64,000 bases of DNA, from contig NC_081413.1 in NCBI RefSeq assembly GCF_030272615.1, forward strand, positions 165,369,080-165,433,079. The letters run 5' to 3'. The position numbers were made by a program, and so were the translations under genes. Of this stretch, positions 11,861 through 22,464 are shown in pieces. Position 1 is the stretch's first letter. Every line of letters begins with the position of its first letter. The notes under the pieces were generated by a model. That model was not told the DNA's origin and made no database searches. It was given only the letters and a program-made list of their open reading frames with translations. Source of the DNA: Cryptomeria japonica (lineage: Eukaryota > Streptophyta > Pinopsida > Cupressales > Cupressaceae).

Positions 11861-13274
11861 TATAGACGTATAAAAATGACCATATTCCTAAATGAATATT
11901 TAATGTTCATTTGATTCTCATTCCTCTATTTAGTTAAATCTAATTTAATTAAATTACCCACATTCTTCTATTTAATTAAATAAATTATTCAATTTATTTA
12001 TTTAAATTCACTTAAGCCTTTTATATCATTTAATTAAATCCCTTCTCTCTACTTTTTTATTAAATTTACATTTAATTAAATAGTTCACCCCAATGAAATA
12101 AATCTAATTTATTTAAATCCCCAACTTGCAACCAAAATGAAATAAAGCAATTTATTTTAATTAAATCCTATTATCCCTCACCCACTTGCATTTTCCTACA
12201 TCTCCCAATTGCCTCCTAACCCTCTTCCAAAATTCTTCTAGAATCCCTCTAATCCCAATTAATTAAGCTAAACCCTTCATTTGTCCCTTTTCCCAAAATT
12301 TGAGGAGGTCACTTCTCAAATTTGGAGTAAAGTCTTTCAAAGGCATTAAAACCTTTATTCCTTCAACAAGCTAACTTGTTGAGTTCCCCCAAATTTGGAA
12401 GGACTCTTACAAATTTGTCCCCAAAGTCTTCAAACCATTAATGGTTAACTAACCCTTAGTGGCATGGTTAGAGACTTTTTGCCTAACTCAACCTTCATCT
12501 AACCTAGGGGTCTCATCAAGCATTCATTGCTTTGACCATGGTTATCCCTTTAACCCTTGCACAAGAGTTTACCCTTTGGGTAAAAGCTTTATCCAATGGA
12601 TAACCTTAACCTAACCTTAACCTTTACCTTCTAAGGTAACCATGAGGTCTTCTCAACCATTTAATGCTTCTTACCTCTCCTCTCAAGAAGTCTTATGCTA
12701 ACAATTATCGCCATTTCATTGGTGAGAATTGTAAACATGGATTGATAACTTTCAATCCCGACCCTTGATTGGATCCTTCAATCCTAACCATCCATTGTCT
12801 TGTTTCTTCTATAAATAGAGCCCTCATCCCCTCATTCAAGGATCCAATTCTTTAGCATCATAATTATACTCAATTGTAGCAAACATTTAGCCTCTCTTTG
12901 TAATAGGAATAAAGCTAATAATCATTTTAGAGTATTTCTATCATCTTAGATTAAATCATATAGCTAGTATATCATGTTAGGACAGTATTTTTGTTAACCT
13001 TGTCATCTTATCATCTAGTTTAGTTCATTTGGTAAAATCATGCATAAATAGGATGCATTCATACTAAGATTGATCTAAATAATCCCTCGATCTTGCATTC
13101 ATCATCCCTAAGTCACTTTCCTTAGTGATCTGAGAGCAAAGAAATTGGCTTGAGGGACCTTGTGAGATAGAGAACCATGGAACATTCCTTGGGAAGTTGA
13201 ACTATGCCTCATGGCTCCTTAACTTGCACCAAGAGTCTCATGGGTGTGTGGGCAAGTCTTTGAATATTTTCACA
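11861..13274 (+). repeat. 3' LTR of a Gypsy-type element
   Basis: About 1.41 kb directly after a polypurine tract. It begins TATAGACG (a G-to-A change from the expected TGTAGACG) and ends TTTCACA. A good TATA box (TATAAATA) is at 12810-12817, followed by leader-like text. At 13275 the sequence switches abruptly to LINE coding sequence, so the element was inserted in the LINE. No 5' LTR was found to the left; the element may be truncated or its 5' end may be too diverged to see. Confidence 0.55.
12810..12817 (+). promoter_or_regulatory. TATA box of the Gypsy-type LTR
   Basis: TATAAATA in an otherwise C- and A-rich context about 950 bp into the LTR, the usual place of the U3/R promoter. Confidence 0.45.
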
Positions 13275-13949
13275 TTTTAGATTTCATTGAACCGCTTTTC
13301 TTGCATACACAAATAGGAGAGGCAAGTATCTAAAATGGGAAATGAGATCCTTACTAATAACAAAGGAAGATTTAACTTTTCAAACAACCAATGCCAACAC
13401 TCATAAATAAAATCACAATGAAGAAACAAGTGTGAAGAAGATTCTAAGTTTTTGTTATAAAGCACACAAGGGAATATTGCAGTAATACCAAGCCTGTCCA
13501 ATCTCATACTCGTAAGGACCCTATCCTGAACTGCCAACCAAGCACAAGAACCATCTTTTGGAAGACAAGACACATGTCAGAACAACTTGTATGGCCAGGA
13601 AGATAGATTTTTAGCAACCATGAGAGAGTTGTACCCATCTCTAACCGTATTTACCAGAGATATTCCTTGTCCAAATAAGTTCATCCTCAGAATCAGAAAG
13701 GATTACCACTCTCTCTCCCAACATCTTCTCATATTCTGACTTCACATTTTGATCAACATCTAAAAACTCAATAGACTTCCATCTAGCTATCTTAAGACTT
13801 CCAATAGACACAACCTAAAAATAATCTGCTACAAAGGCACCCCATAGGGAAGAAAGAATAGAAATTAGAGGAGACCAATAACTAATGTACACCAGAGGGG
13901 TGAGTCCATTCCATACTTCATCCCAAAATCTGGCCTTCCTACCATTATG
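13275..13949 (-). pseudogene. L1-type LINE, ORF2 C-terminal part (zf-RVT)
   Basis: Third piece of the LINE that starts at about 54660. The minus strand encodes the segment before the zinc-binding domain (NGRKARFWDEVWNG, residues near 13920) and the zf-RVT region (W-x-A at CAWLAVQDRVLTSMRL, then C and ESSSHLFLHC). The frame ends at 13277 because the LTR at 11861-13274 interrupts it; the last part of ORF2 and the poly-A tail are missing. It is separated from the rest of ORF2 by the Copia element 13955-31687. Confidence 0.75.
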
Positions 13950-13954
13950 GACAG
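13950..13954. repeat. Target-site duplication of the Copia element (left)
   Basis: GACAG here against GACAA at 31688-31692. One transition separates the two copies. With one copy removed, the LINE frame reads through from 31693 into this piece. Confidence 0.6.
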
Positions 13955-15447
13955 TGTAAAGCTTTGATGCTAATAGTAAACAAGATGAGAGGGGAGCGGG
14001 TGAATCATACAAACTTAATCTTCAATATATTCAACAGATTCAACCTCGGTAGCTTATACTTTAGAATACATAACCAAAACTATAAAACATTCAAACTCAT
14101 GAACAGATAACATCACAACACATATAACACCAGATTTAACGTGGAAACCCAAATAGGGAAAAACCACTATGGGATTTCAGACCCACTAAGAAATATACCC
14201 TTCTAGAGTATGCTCGGTTAAAAGCAAATCATGTTAAAGATTACAAACACATTGCTAGATGTGACCCGGTTAAAGGATTTCCATTAGACTTGTTAGAGTC
14301 TTGCACTTTGTTAGAAGTGACCTTGTCAAAGGATTTCAAACACTCATTTAGAATGTTACCTTGCTAGAGGGTTTACAAATAAGACTATTAGGTCCACTCA
14401 GTTAAGAGATTTCCTGTCACTTACAAAATAAACAACAGTAATAAAAGATATCTGCAACTTCACATCTGAAATGCTAAAGCAGATTCTTATTTGCTCAAAA
14501 CAATCTTGTCATAAGACATATCTAATCCCTTGATGGGCTTGCTTGGCTTCTCAATCTTTTCTTCAATCAGATCTTCAAGCTTCTGAGCTCGGTAAACATT
14601 CCTGTAGCATCACTGTGCATATATTTGCCTGCCTGCATTGTTTATCAACAATTCCTTATTTATAAACAATTTTCTGACTGCCTAATCTCCTTGATCACAT
14701 TTCCCATGATCAATCTTAGCCATCAGATCTTCAAACTTGAATAGGTTCAATGTATCCTTCGATCTGAAAATGTTTTACCTCACCTTGGAACCTGCATTCC
14801 TTCCTAGGAACTTGTGCTAGGTTATTGCAGTTCAATCTGTGTTGTAGATCTTCCTCCTGTATTTTCATTGTCGTAGATTCTTAACAAACTTCGTGCGTGA
14901 CAAACCAATCATTTATTCATCTCCAACTCATTAGCATCATTCATTAAATAATGTTTTTATCCATCCAATGTGATCTATTATAACTCGGTTGTTACTCGAT
15001 TAATATTGAACTTCACTCGGTAGACATTCTGCCTTTGTTAACTGATATCGATAACCTTAGGGTTTACCGACTAGGTTACTTGCTTGGTGACATAATACAT
15101 TATTAAACTTATAATCAACAACATGTGTAGGATATCAAAATAATCAAAACAACATGATCTCATCATTGTCTAACTCGGTAATAGTTGCCCATTGAATAAC
15201 TTATATCTCCCCTTTATTATCACATTCTTTATGTGTCACTTACCAACCTCCTAATACTCATCAACACATACTTCTCAAGATATGGCAACATCATACTGAA
15301 TTAGAAAATCAATTTCTTGACATCAATGACAAAATAATGTTATTAAGACAGTAATCATCCTTCTTTAGTTATATCAACAATCTCCAATGACCTTCTCAAT
15401 ATCCTTATTGAAATGCCAACAATCTCCTTTCTATTGTAATGCCAACA
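13955..15447 (-). repeat. Copia 3' LTR
   Basis: 1493 bp; on the plus strand it starts TGTAAAG and ends GCCAACA. It matches 30190-31687 along nearly its whole length. It includes the conserved ACGTGGAAACCCA block also present in the solo LTR at 49486-51103, so the two Copia families are related. A TATA-like TTTATAAATAAGG lies in reverse near 14658-14670. Confidence 0.85.
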
Positions 15448-15462
15448 ATCTCCCCCTTTGGC
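15448..15462 (-). promoter_or_regulatory. Copia polypurine tract
   Basis: On the minus strand GCCAAAGGGGGAGAT directly precedes the TGTTGGC start of the 3' LTR; this is the primer site for plus-strand DNA synthesis. Related AGGGGGAGAAGAC runs lie just upstream (plus-strand 15580-15660), giving several purine tracts in a row. Confidence 0.7.
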
Positions 15463-15769
15463 ATTAATGGAAAAACCAACAATTAAATGGTAATACAACC
15501 TTGATTTGTTCCAACTAATTCAAATTCAGATTGTTGTTTAGTCTTCTCCTGTTATCCTTGAGCTGATCGTACCTTCTCCTGAAGTCTTCTCCCCCTGGCA
15601 TTGGTTTTCTGTTATCTTCTCCATTTACTCTAACTTCTACATTTAGTCTTCTCCCCCTTTAACAACAATGCCAAAAAGAAAAAGAGCTAATTCATGGTTT
15701 CTTCCCCTGTGAAGTGATTTGCCTTGCTGTGTTACACATGTATTATCTTAGTCTCGATCAGAGCAACTT
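15463..15769 (-). other. Copia non-coding 3' region
   Basis: Purine-rich on the minus strand with repeated GGGGGAGAAGAC-like runs, between the end of pol and the 3' LTR. The Gypsy element inserted at its right edge, so it continues at 28441. Confidence 0.5.
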
Positions 15770-15774
15770 GTCTC
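15770..15774. repeat. Gypsy target-site duplication (left)
   Basis: GTCTC, identical to 28436-28440. Confidence 0.9.
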
Positions 15775-17434
15775 TGTGTAGGGGAAAAAGCGAGACTAGG
15801 CTAACATGTCCTAATCCTACCTTTTGAGACACATTGTGGAATACGAAAGAGCCTAGAGGTATCACACAATTGGCTACTTCTTTTTGTGGAAGAGAGAGCC
15901 ACAGGCTACCTATTAGGATTTCTATTCCTTTGTTGCAATTGAAAGATAAAATGATGCAAGTTCAATCCCTAACCCCAAAGTGCAAGTATGAACTAATAAC
16001 AAGATTGCAAAATTGAACTTAAACTATGGAAAGCTGTAAACACAAGGACAAGACAAGAATGTAAATGTGTACCCGGATTCAAAATCTGAGTGAAAATGTT
16101 CGGGACAGGGGCACGGGCACCACTGTCCTGATTCTGTCCCTGAAACTGCTCCTGAAACTGCTGTTTTGCAACCTGGAAAGCTGTCCGAACTGCCGAAAAC
16201 TTGATGTCTGACAGGGGGACCAAGGTGCCCAGCGCCTCTGTCCCAGGGACCAGGGCGCCTAGCGCCCCTATCCTGGCAGGACCAGGGCACCCCACGCCCC
16301 TGTCCTGGTCTTTTGCTCTGAAACTTGGTGTGCTGTTCAATCTCCATCTGCTTCTTCCGGATCTGCAACTTGCGGCGTCGTCTGAATCCCGAAATCTGCA
16401 CTTATATCTGAAAAGGTGTTTTGGGCGGCTATATAGAGTTTTGCCTTAGTCAAACCCCCGCTTTGGTGATTTCCACCTCCATGAATAGCCAAGTTGTATT
16501 GTAAAAGTAATGTGTGTGCAGACCTTGTGTGTGTGCAAGATCCTAAAATGCAAGTAAGCAAACTAGAGCAACCTAGAAAGTAAACCCTAATTGCTTGTAA
16601 ATGATAATGTAAATGCTCCAAATCAAGATGTAAAGTGATTTAAAGCATGAATGCAAGTGATATAATGAAGCTTATGCAAAGACATGAAAACAACATGAAA
16701 TCATACCCAACCCCAAGGGAGGGGTACAAGCCAATCTTCAGTCGGTGATCCCCTATTGCTCTTCAATGTCTTCCAAGCCCTAAGTGGATGAATGAAATTG
16801 ATGAATGCTTGATGGATGAATGTTAAATGTTGCTAAGGTCTTCAAAGATCTGCTCTTTTGCTGCATTTGAGGTTCCTGAAAACAAAATTCGAATCCTTTC
16901 AAATGAAGAAAGAGAGCTCTTATGTATGAAACCCTAGGTCTTAATTCCAACTTTTGGCCGACCTAAAGATTAAATCTCCCGCCAATTTCTTGGGGTTAAG
17001 CTTTATTGTATGATTGGATCGCGCTCCTAAAATTTTGGGAAAAATGTCCGGGACCGTGTGCACTCCGGGTGCTACGGTCCTGACAACTTTTCACCAAATT
17101 TTCAGGGCCGTCAGATATGATGATTTTAGAGCGAATCCCAAAGTTATAGGTGATTTCGAGATGTTTTGACCCCCGAAATCAAGCCCCCAAGCTCAGAATA
17201 GGACCTAATTAGGGTTTTTGATTAAATGATATATTGGAGGAATAAAATGAAAGGGGCACGCTTTAATGAAAGGGCCCAACTTTATGATGAAATAGGACCT
17301 TAGACCTAATTAATTTGATTAATTAAGTGCTAAAGGGGAAATGCAATGCAAAATGCAAAATGCGCCAAGGCAGGTGCTAAACTAGGTGTGAAATTGTACT
17401 GCTTTAGCAAGTGCGTACAATTTAAAACATTACA
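15775..17434 (-). repeat. Gypsy 3' LTR
   Basis: 1660 bp; minus-strand ends are TGTAATG and CTACACA. It contains short GC-rich repeats around 16200-16310 (GGGACCAGGGCGCC-type) and a hairpin at 17051-17080. Open frames on both strands inside it are not genes. Confidence 0.9.
16430..16437 (-). promoter_or_regulatory. LTR TATA box (3' LTR copy)
   Basis: CTATATAG, about 1 kb into the LTR on the minus strand; conserved in the 5' LTR at 27430-27437. It is the likely promoter core, which would put a U3 of about 1 kb upstream. Confidence 0.4.
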
Positions 17435-17455
17435 TTTAGCCCCCACTTTAGCGGT
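17435..17455 (-). promoter_or_regulatory. Gypsy polypurine tract
   Basis: The minus strand reads AAAGTGGGGGCTAAA directly before the TGTAATG start of the 3' LTR, the expected plus-strand primer. Confidence 0.75.
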
Positions 17456-18017
17456 CATATGAGTACTACGTGCATATGCAAGCTAAAGTACAGAAAAGTA
17501 AACATTATTTGAAAAAGGATATATCCATAAGTCCGTTGAACGAAGCCCCCAACGGTATCTGCAGTACACAGTTAGGAACCGCACCCTACAAAACACACGT
17601 TAGATCACAAAATCACCTAATGCTTACTAAGGAAAGTGATGAAATTTGCGAGTAGCTATATGCCCCCCCCTGTTTCGACTTGCTTATTAGGGAGGTGAAA
17701 CAGGGTAGCATGTTTACTGACGACAAATTGTGTGAGAGATTATTGATGATAGATGTTCACTAAAGAGGCTTCATCAGAGCACATTTTGGAACATCAAGGG
17801 AGTAAGGGAACGAAAATACAATTCCGATGCAACAAACAGTTCAAAAATCGCATCCCCCAAACTCAAGTTATGATGAAATGAGTGATAGAGGAGAATTAGG
17901 GTTTTGAAAGTAAAGGTAAAGGAATGAAAGTATATACCTTGAAAGTGACTATTGCATTTGTCACTGTGTTGATTTCTGAGTACTGTTCATTGCAGCAGAG
18001 CCCACATAGCCATCATC
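17456..18017. other. Gypsy internal non-coding spacer
   Basis: Lies between the polypurine tract and the first exon of the antisense PMD gene. I see no gene; any PMD promoter would have to be here or in the LTR. Confidence 0.5.
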
Positions 18018-20469
18018 ATGCCTTCACGATGACCAGAGCGTCCCACGAGGATGGAGATCATGCGAGAGGCCATGATCAGTGACAAGCCACTGGACGAGGT
18101 GAGTTGACTAAACTTTGACTTTGACTTTCTGCATTTCTGTTGACTTTGAGTTTCTGTGATCGAATGCGGGCCCTAGATTCTGACCCTGGGTCCCACCCAG
18201 GGCGCCATGGTCCCTGTGGGGCGCCATGGTCCTCTCAGGGCGCCATGGTCCTTGTGGGGCGCCATGGTCCCTGAAGGGCGCCATGGTCCTCTTAGGGCGC
18301 CATGGTCCCTGAAGGGTGCCATGGTCCTCTCAGGGCGCCATGGTCCCAATCAGGACTTGGCGAGGGATGCTAGGGTTAGCTTTCGATGTTTGACAACTTT
18401 CATTTTTGGCATAGATGATTGTGATGATTGAGTACTGATTACACTGATGTTTTTGTATCGTAGGGTCTCCCGTACATGAGAGAGCACACTGTGGGGCAGA
18501 TTCTTCGCAGTCTGCGAGATCAGATTCCCCGGCTGACTTAGGCAGAGAGAGATACATTATCTATAGTAGGTTTGTGGTCTGCGATTCTCATGCCGGCCAT
18601 TCGATTCCATCCTACGATGCTGATGGCGCTTATGGAGAGATGGGATCCTGACACATGTACACTCCAGCTTCCAATAGGGGAGATGACAATGACACTTGAG
18701 GATGTGTACCGCATACTTCGCCTACCGATCAGAGGAGCTACCGTGACATACGTGATCGATCGGTTAGCAGAGGACCATTAGAGGGAGCAGGTATACTGCA
18801 TAGGGAGAGTCATGCCGAGTGAGATGAGAGGTCGCATCATGGTCAGCTGGCTCTTACATCCTACCAGAGAGGTGCCCCTCATGAGATGTCTTATGATTGC
18901 CATCATTGCACTAGCTGTCTGCCCTAATGGGCGAGGTATGCACATGCATGGGGGTCTCACATGGTGCATTAGGGCTATGGAGAGACATAGGAGAGTATAT
19001 GCCTAGGGTTGGAGTATGCTTGCACATCTCTATCACGACCTCAAGGAGTATGTTTTTGGACAGGGTTGTAGCTTGATGACATGCACACTTCTACAGGTGT
19101 GGATATTTGAGCACTTCACATGCACCAGGCCTGTCGGCTATCCGATGAGTGCGGCTAGCGAGTGACCCAAGGTGTTTGCCTATCCACTTACCAGCGAGTG
19201 GAGATTTGGGGATCTATTACATTGGAGAGTGACATTTGACAGATTGACAGCTGAGGTGACAGTATGGAGACCATATCTATGGATGCACAAATGGGATGGG
19301 ATGGAGAGGCAGCTAGCATGCTTATAGAGGAACCGCCTACTGAGAGGATGATACCCCCATATCATAGTCCCATTCTACTTTGACCAAGTATGGAGGCAGT
19401 TTGGGCTAGCGCAGTGTGTTCTAGCCGATGTACCCATCTATACTCAACACTCACGAGTCCTTCCCAGACCCAGAGCAGTAGCGAGACCTATGATAGATGA
19501 TATCGAGATCACAGATATAGAGGGGTCCGATCAGGATGTGGTCACTGATTATGCCGCAGATCCCGGAGCATAGCGCAGGTATCTGTCATGGTTTGTGAGG
19601 ACATACCCAGGTCCTATCTTTCCACCGGATCACCCGATAGGCCATCCAGGTCCATGGAGACATGGAGACCGAGACGAGGATCTGGGATCCAGATCGGAGG
19701 AGCCAGAGGAGGGAGAGGGTCATGAGGAGGCAGGAGATCTAGACAAGGAGGAGGATGACGAGGAGGAGGAGGATAGAGATGATGAGGAGGAGTCAGATGC
19801 AGCTCCCCACCATTCAGGAGATGATACCATAGCCTTGGATCCTCCTCATATTCCTCAAAAGAGGGAACATGAGGTGATACAGAGACCTACACCCATCGTG
19901 CATAGATCATTCGAGCGCGGGGAGCCTAGCAGTTCCCAGTCATAGATGCTACCATATCACGATCCCTACTGGCGTGAGGGAGATCCAGGTATAATAGGTT
20001 TATATTGATTGATTAATGTTTTGATGATATAGAATGGTACTAATACAAAATCTGTTCTACTGCTACAGCTAATGTGCAGGAGTGGCGCTCCTTGATCCAG
20101 CAAGCAGTGACAGATATTTCCACGAGGGCACATATCCCTAGTTCCTCACAGGTTTCTTATAGGCCTCAGGGGAACGCGGGTCGGCATGAGGACTTGTTTT
20201 CCCCATTTTGAGTATAGGTGGAAATATGGAGGGAGAGAGAGAGAGTTCTATCAGAGAACCTTCAGCAGGCGCAGCGTGACCTAGCAGCAACTCAGGCCGA
20301 GGCTACCTCGTATCACGCAATCCTTATGGATAGGGATCGTAGGAGTTCCTCTCGAAGTCATTCACGGTCTATATCACGCTATACACCTATGGGTCCACCT
20401 TCACAGCCGGATCAGGAGGGAGCGTCTAGTCGTCACTCTCCAGCCACTAGCCCTAGGGATAGGAGATGA
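18018..20469 (+). pseudogene. Plant mobile domain (PMD/MAIN-like) gene, antisense inside the Gypsy element
   Basis: Three exons fit one reading frame: 18018-18098, 18464-19988 and 20069-20469. Introns start GTGAGT (18099) and GTATAA (19989) and end TAG and CAG. Exon 2 shows the family pattern: a start with MERWDPDTCTLQLP, the block MTLEDVYRILRLPIRG, then WGW-type and VWIFEHF segments and the RQFGLAQ motif. The C-terminus is acidic (DEEEEDRDDEEE), then coiled-coil-like and Ser/Arg-rich. In-frame stops lie at 18030, 18539, 18779, 19004, 19163, 19325, 19349, 19571, 19943, 20209 and 20215. Each is one transition from CAG, CGA or TGG, and I see no frameshift. Known: Arabidopsis MAIN and MAIL1 carry this domain and act in TE silencing and gene expression; PMD genes are also found in plant retrotransposons. 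This copy cannot make full-length protein. Confidence 0.8.
18198..18348 (+). repeat. 19-bp tandem repeat in intron 1 of the PMD gene
   Basis: Seven to eight copies of GGCGCCATGGTCCYYNNNR-type units with strict 19-bp spacing. Each contains GGCGCC next to CCATGG. It is much more GC-rich than its surroundings. An artefactual open frame crosses it. Confidence 0.85.
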
Positions 20470-21075
20470 TCTCATGATGTAGGATAGGTCACATTTTGTA
20501 TAGTGACCTACTTTTGTATCATACAAGTCACATATATATATATATATATACACATGCTTCTCTTTGTCTCAAACGTGTTATCTTTAATGCCTAAAACAAT
20601 GTATGTTTTGCTTTGATTAAGGCTAACACATTTGGTAGATTTACATGTATGTTCTGAATTTAATTTCCATGTGATTGATTTTTCAATGCTCCATGATTAA
20701 ATTGATACATGTGTGACTTAATTAAAATATTTGATCAAGTACTACATTGATGATAGGGAAGAAATATGTGTTAAGCCTAAGAATCATATAACTAATGTGA
20801 TTTAATTTGAACTTAAACACAACATGACACAATTCAACTTAACACATAAAGACATTGTATAATATGCCAACATAATGAAAATGTAAATCTTTTGCAATTT
20901 ACATAAATGAATTCAAGACAAACTAGAGAGTAAAGAAACACGCTTGTCAGGAACAAAGCAATATAGATTAAACAACATATCATTTAATTCTAATTGCTCT
21001 AACAAAGATATGCTAACATATTATCCAATTTTGAAGAAGTGAAAAGGAAATAGATGAATGATAAGGAATGAGGAA
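20470..21075. other. Gap between convergent PMD and integrase 3' ends
   Basis: AT-rich, with a short (TA)n run near 20532-20550. No gene seen. Polyadenylation signals for both convergent genes would be expected here. Confidence 0.5.
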
Positions 21076-22464
21076 TTAAGCATAGTATCTACGCAAGTGC
21101 ATAGCGTTTATAGGTTCTTTAAGAGGCGTACCGTCTACATCCGCTATTTTGTAAGCACCTGATCCGTAATCTTCAATAACAATATACGGTCCGAGCCAAT
21201 TAGGACTAAATTTTCCCTTTTCTTCAGGTAAGGCATTCACATTGCACTGATTCTCATAGAGAACTAAGTCACCTACTGAGAAGGAACGTTGAATAACCTT
21301 ATCATTATAGCTTCGTTGTAGAGTTTTGTGATACACTTGAATATGCTCAAGAGCATTTATATGCTGTTCATCAAGCATCTCAAGCTGTTGAAGTCTTTGC
21401 TCTCTATAAGAGTCATCATCTACTATACCTTTGAGAGAAACTCTAAGTGATGGAATCTCTAATTCTAAAGGCATAATAGCATCAGCACCATAAACAAGAT
21501 TATAAGGGGTAGTTCCTGTAGCAATTCGTACACTCGTTCGGTAGGCCCAAAGAGCATAGATTAGCTGAGTACTCCAATCCTTACCATGCTTATTCACGGT
21601 TTTGCGAAGAATTTGTTCAATTATCTTATTGGATGATTCGGCTTGACCATTTGATTGAGGATAGTATGGTGTAGAAAATCGATGTTTGATATGATATTTC
21701 TCGAGGAATTTCTTCATGTCTTTGTTCTTAAATGATGTCCCATTATCTAAGATTATAGTGGAAGGTATCCCGAATCGAGAAATAATGTTTTCTAGAAAAA
21801 ATCGACAAATCACGTCAGCAGTAGTAGAGCGAAGAGGAACAGCTTCTACCCACTTTGTAAAGTAATCTATTGCGGTTATAATGAAAGTATGTCCTTGAGA
21901 TGAAGGAGGAGAGATTTTGCTGATGAGATCCAACCCCCATGCAGAGAAAGGCCAAGAGGCTACCTGAGAACGGAGTTCTTGGGTAGGAGCATGAATTAGA
22001 TTATTGGGTTGTTGACATTGATGACATTTCTTAACAAATGAAAAAGAATCCTTCTGCATAGTTTGCCAATAATATCCCATACGAAGAAATCTTTGAACCA
22101 AGGATTTGCCTCCAAAATGCCCCCCACAGGCACCTGAATGTGCCTCTTCAAGAGCAACAGGGATTTCCGATTTGTTAAGACAACGAAGGAGAAGACCGTT
22201 ATAACCCCTTCGGTAAAGAACATTAGAAAGAATGATATATCTAGTAGAAAACTTGCGGATTCTAGCCCTAGTGTTTCTATTGGCGAAATCAGGAAAGGTA
22301 CCATCGGTCAAGTATCTTACGATATGCGAATACCATTCATCTGAGTCTATAAAGTCGCAACATGTCACCAGGCTAGAATCATCTACAATAGCTAGAAAAA
22401 TAAGGTTGTGAATAACAAATTTAAGATCAACCACAGGGTCCTCTAAAGATACAAGAGAAGCCAC
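21076..22464 (-). CDS. Gypsy integrase (pol C-terminal part)
   Basis: 462 codons open. The zinc-binding HHCC motif is complete (His109, His116, Cys147, Cys150). The catalytic triad is complete: Asp179 in WGLDLI, Asp240 in ILDNGTSF, Glu276 in GQAESSNK, with exactly 35 residues between the last two, as usual for retroviral-type integrases. A C-terminal GPY-type module follows (NWLGPYIV, near residue 428). Its first 8 codons continue the RNase H frame of 22443-25247 after a frameshift at about 22450-22464. It would insert the element's cDNA into the genome. Confidence 0.9.
   Translation of the reverse strand: MASLVSLEDPVVDLKFVIHNLIFLAIVDDSSLVTCCDFIDSDEWYSHIVRYLTDGTFPDFANRNTRARIRKFSTRYIILSNVLYRRGYNGLLLRCLNKSEIPVALEEAHSGACGGHFGGKSLVQRFLRMGYYWQTMQKDSFSFVKKCHQCQQPNNLIHAPTQELRSQVASWPFSAWGLDLISKISPPSSQGHTFIITAIDYFTKWVEAVPLRSTTADVICRFFLENIISRFGIPSTIILDNGTSFKNKDMKKFLEKYHIKHRFSTPYYPQSNGQAESSNKIIEQILRKTVNKHGKDWSTQLIYALWAYRTSVRIATGTTPYNLVYGADAIMPLELEIPSLRVSLKGIVDDDSYREQRLQQLEMLDEQHINALEHIQVYHKTLQRSYNDKVIQRSFSVGDLVLYENQCNVNALPEEKGKFSPNWLGPYIVIEDYGSGAYKIADVDGTPLKEPINAMHLRRYYA

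Noticed and set aside
16024-16401. Arg/Gly-rich 125-codon frame in the Gypsy LTR
   Set aside because: Lies in the LTR, overlaps equally open frames on the other strand, and is broken in the 5' LTR copy.
18198-18348. Repeat-protein gene (WSLxGAMVPxGRHGPLR)
   Set aside because: The 74-codon frame is an effect of a 19-bp repeat that lies in a predicted intron.
21996-22304. Extra minus-strand gene overlapping integrase
   Set aside because: Alternative-frame shadow of the clearly homologous integrase frame.
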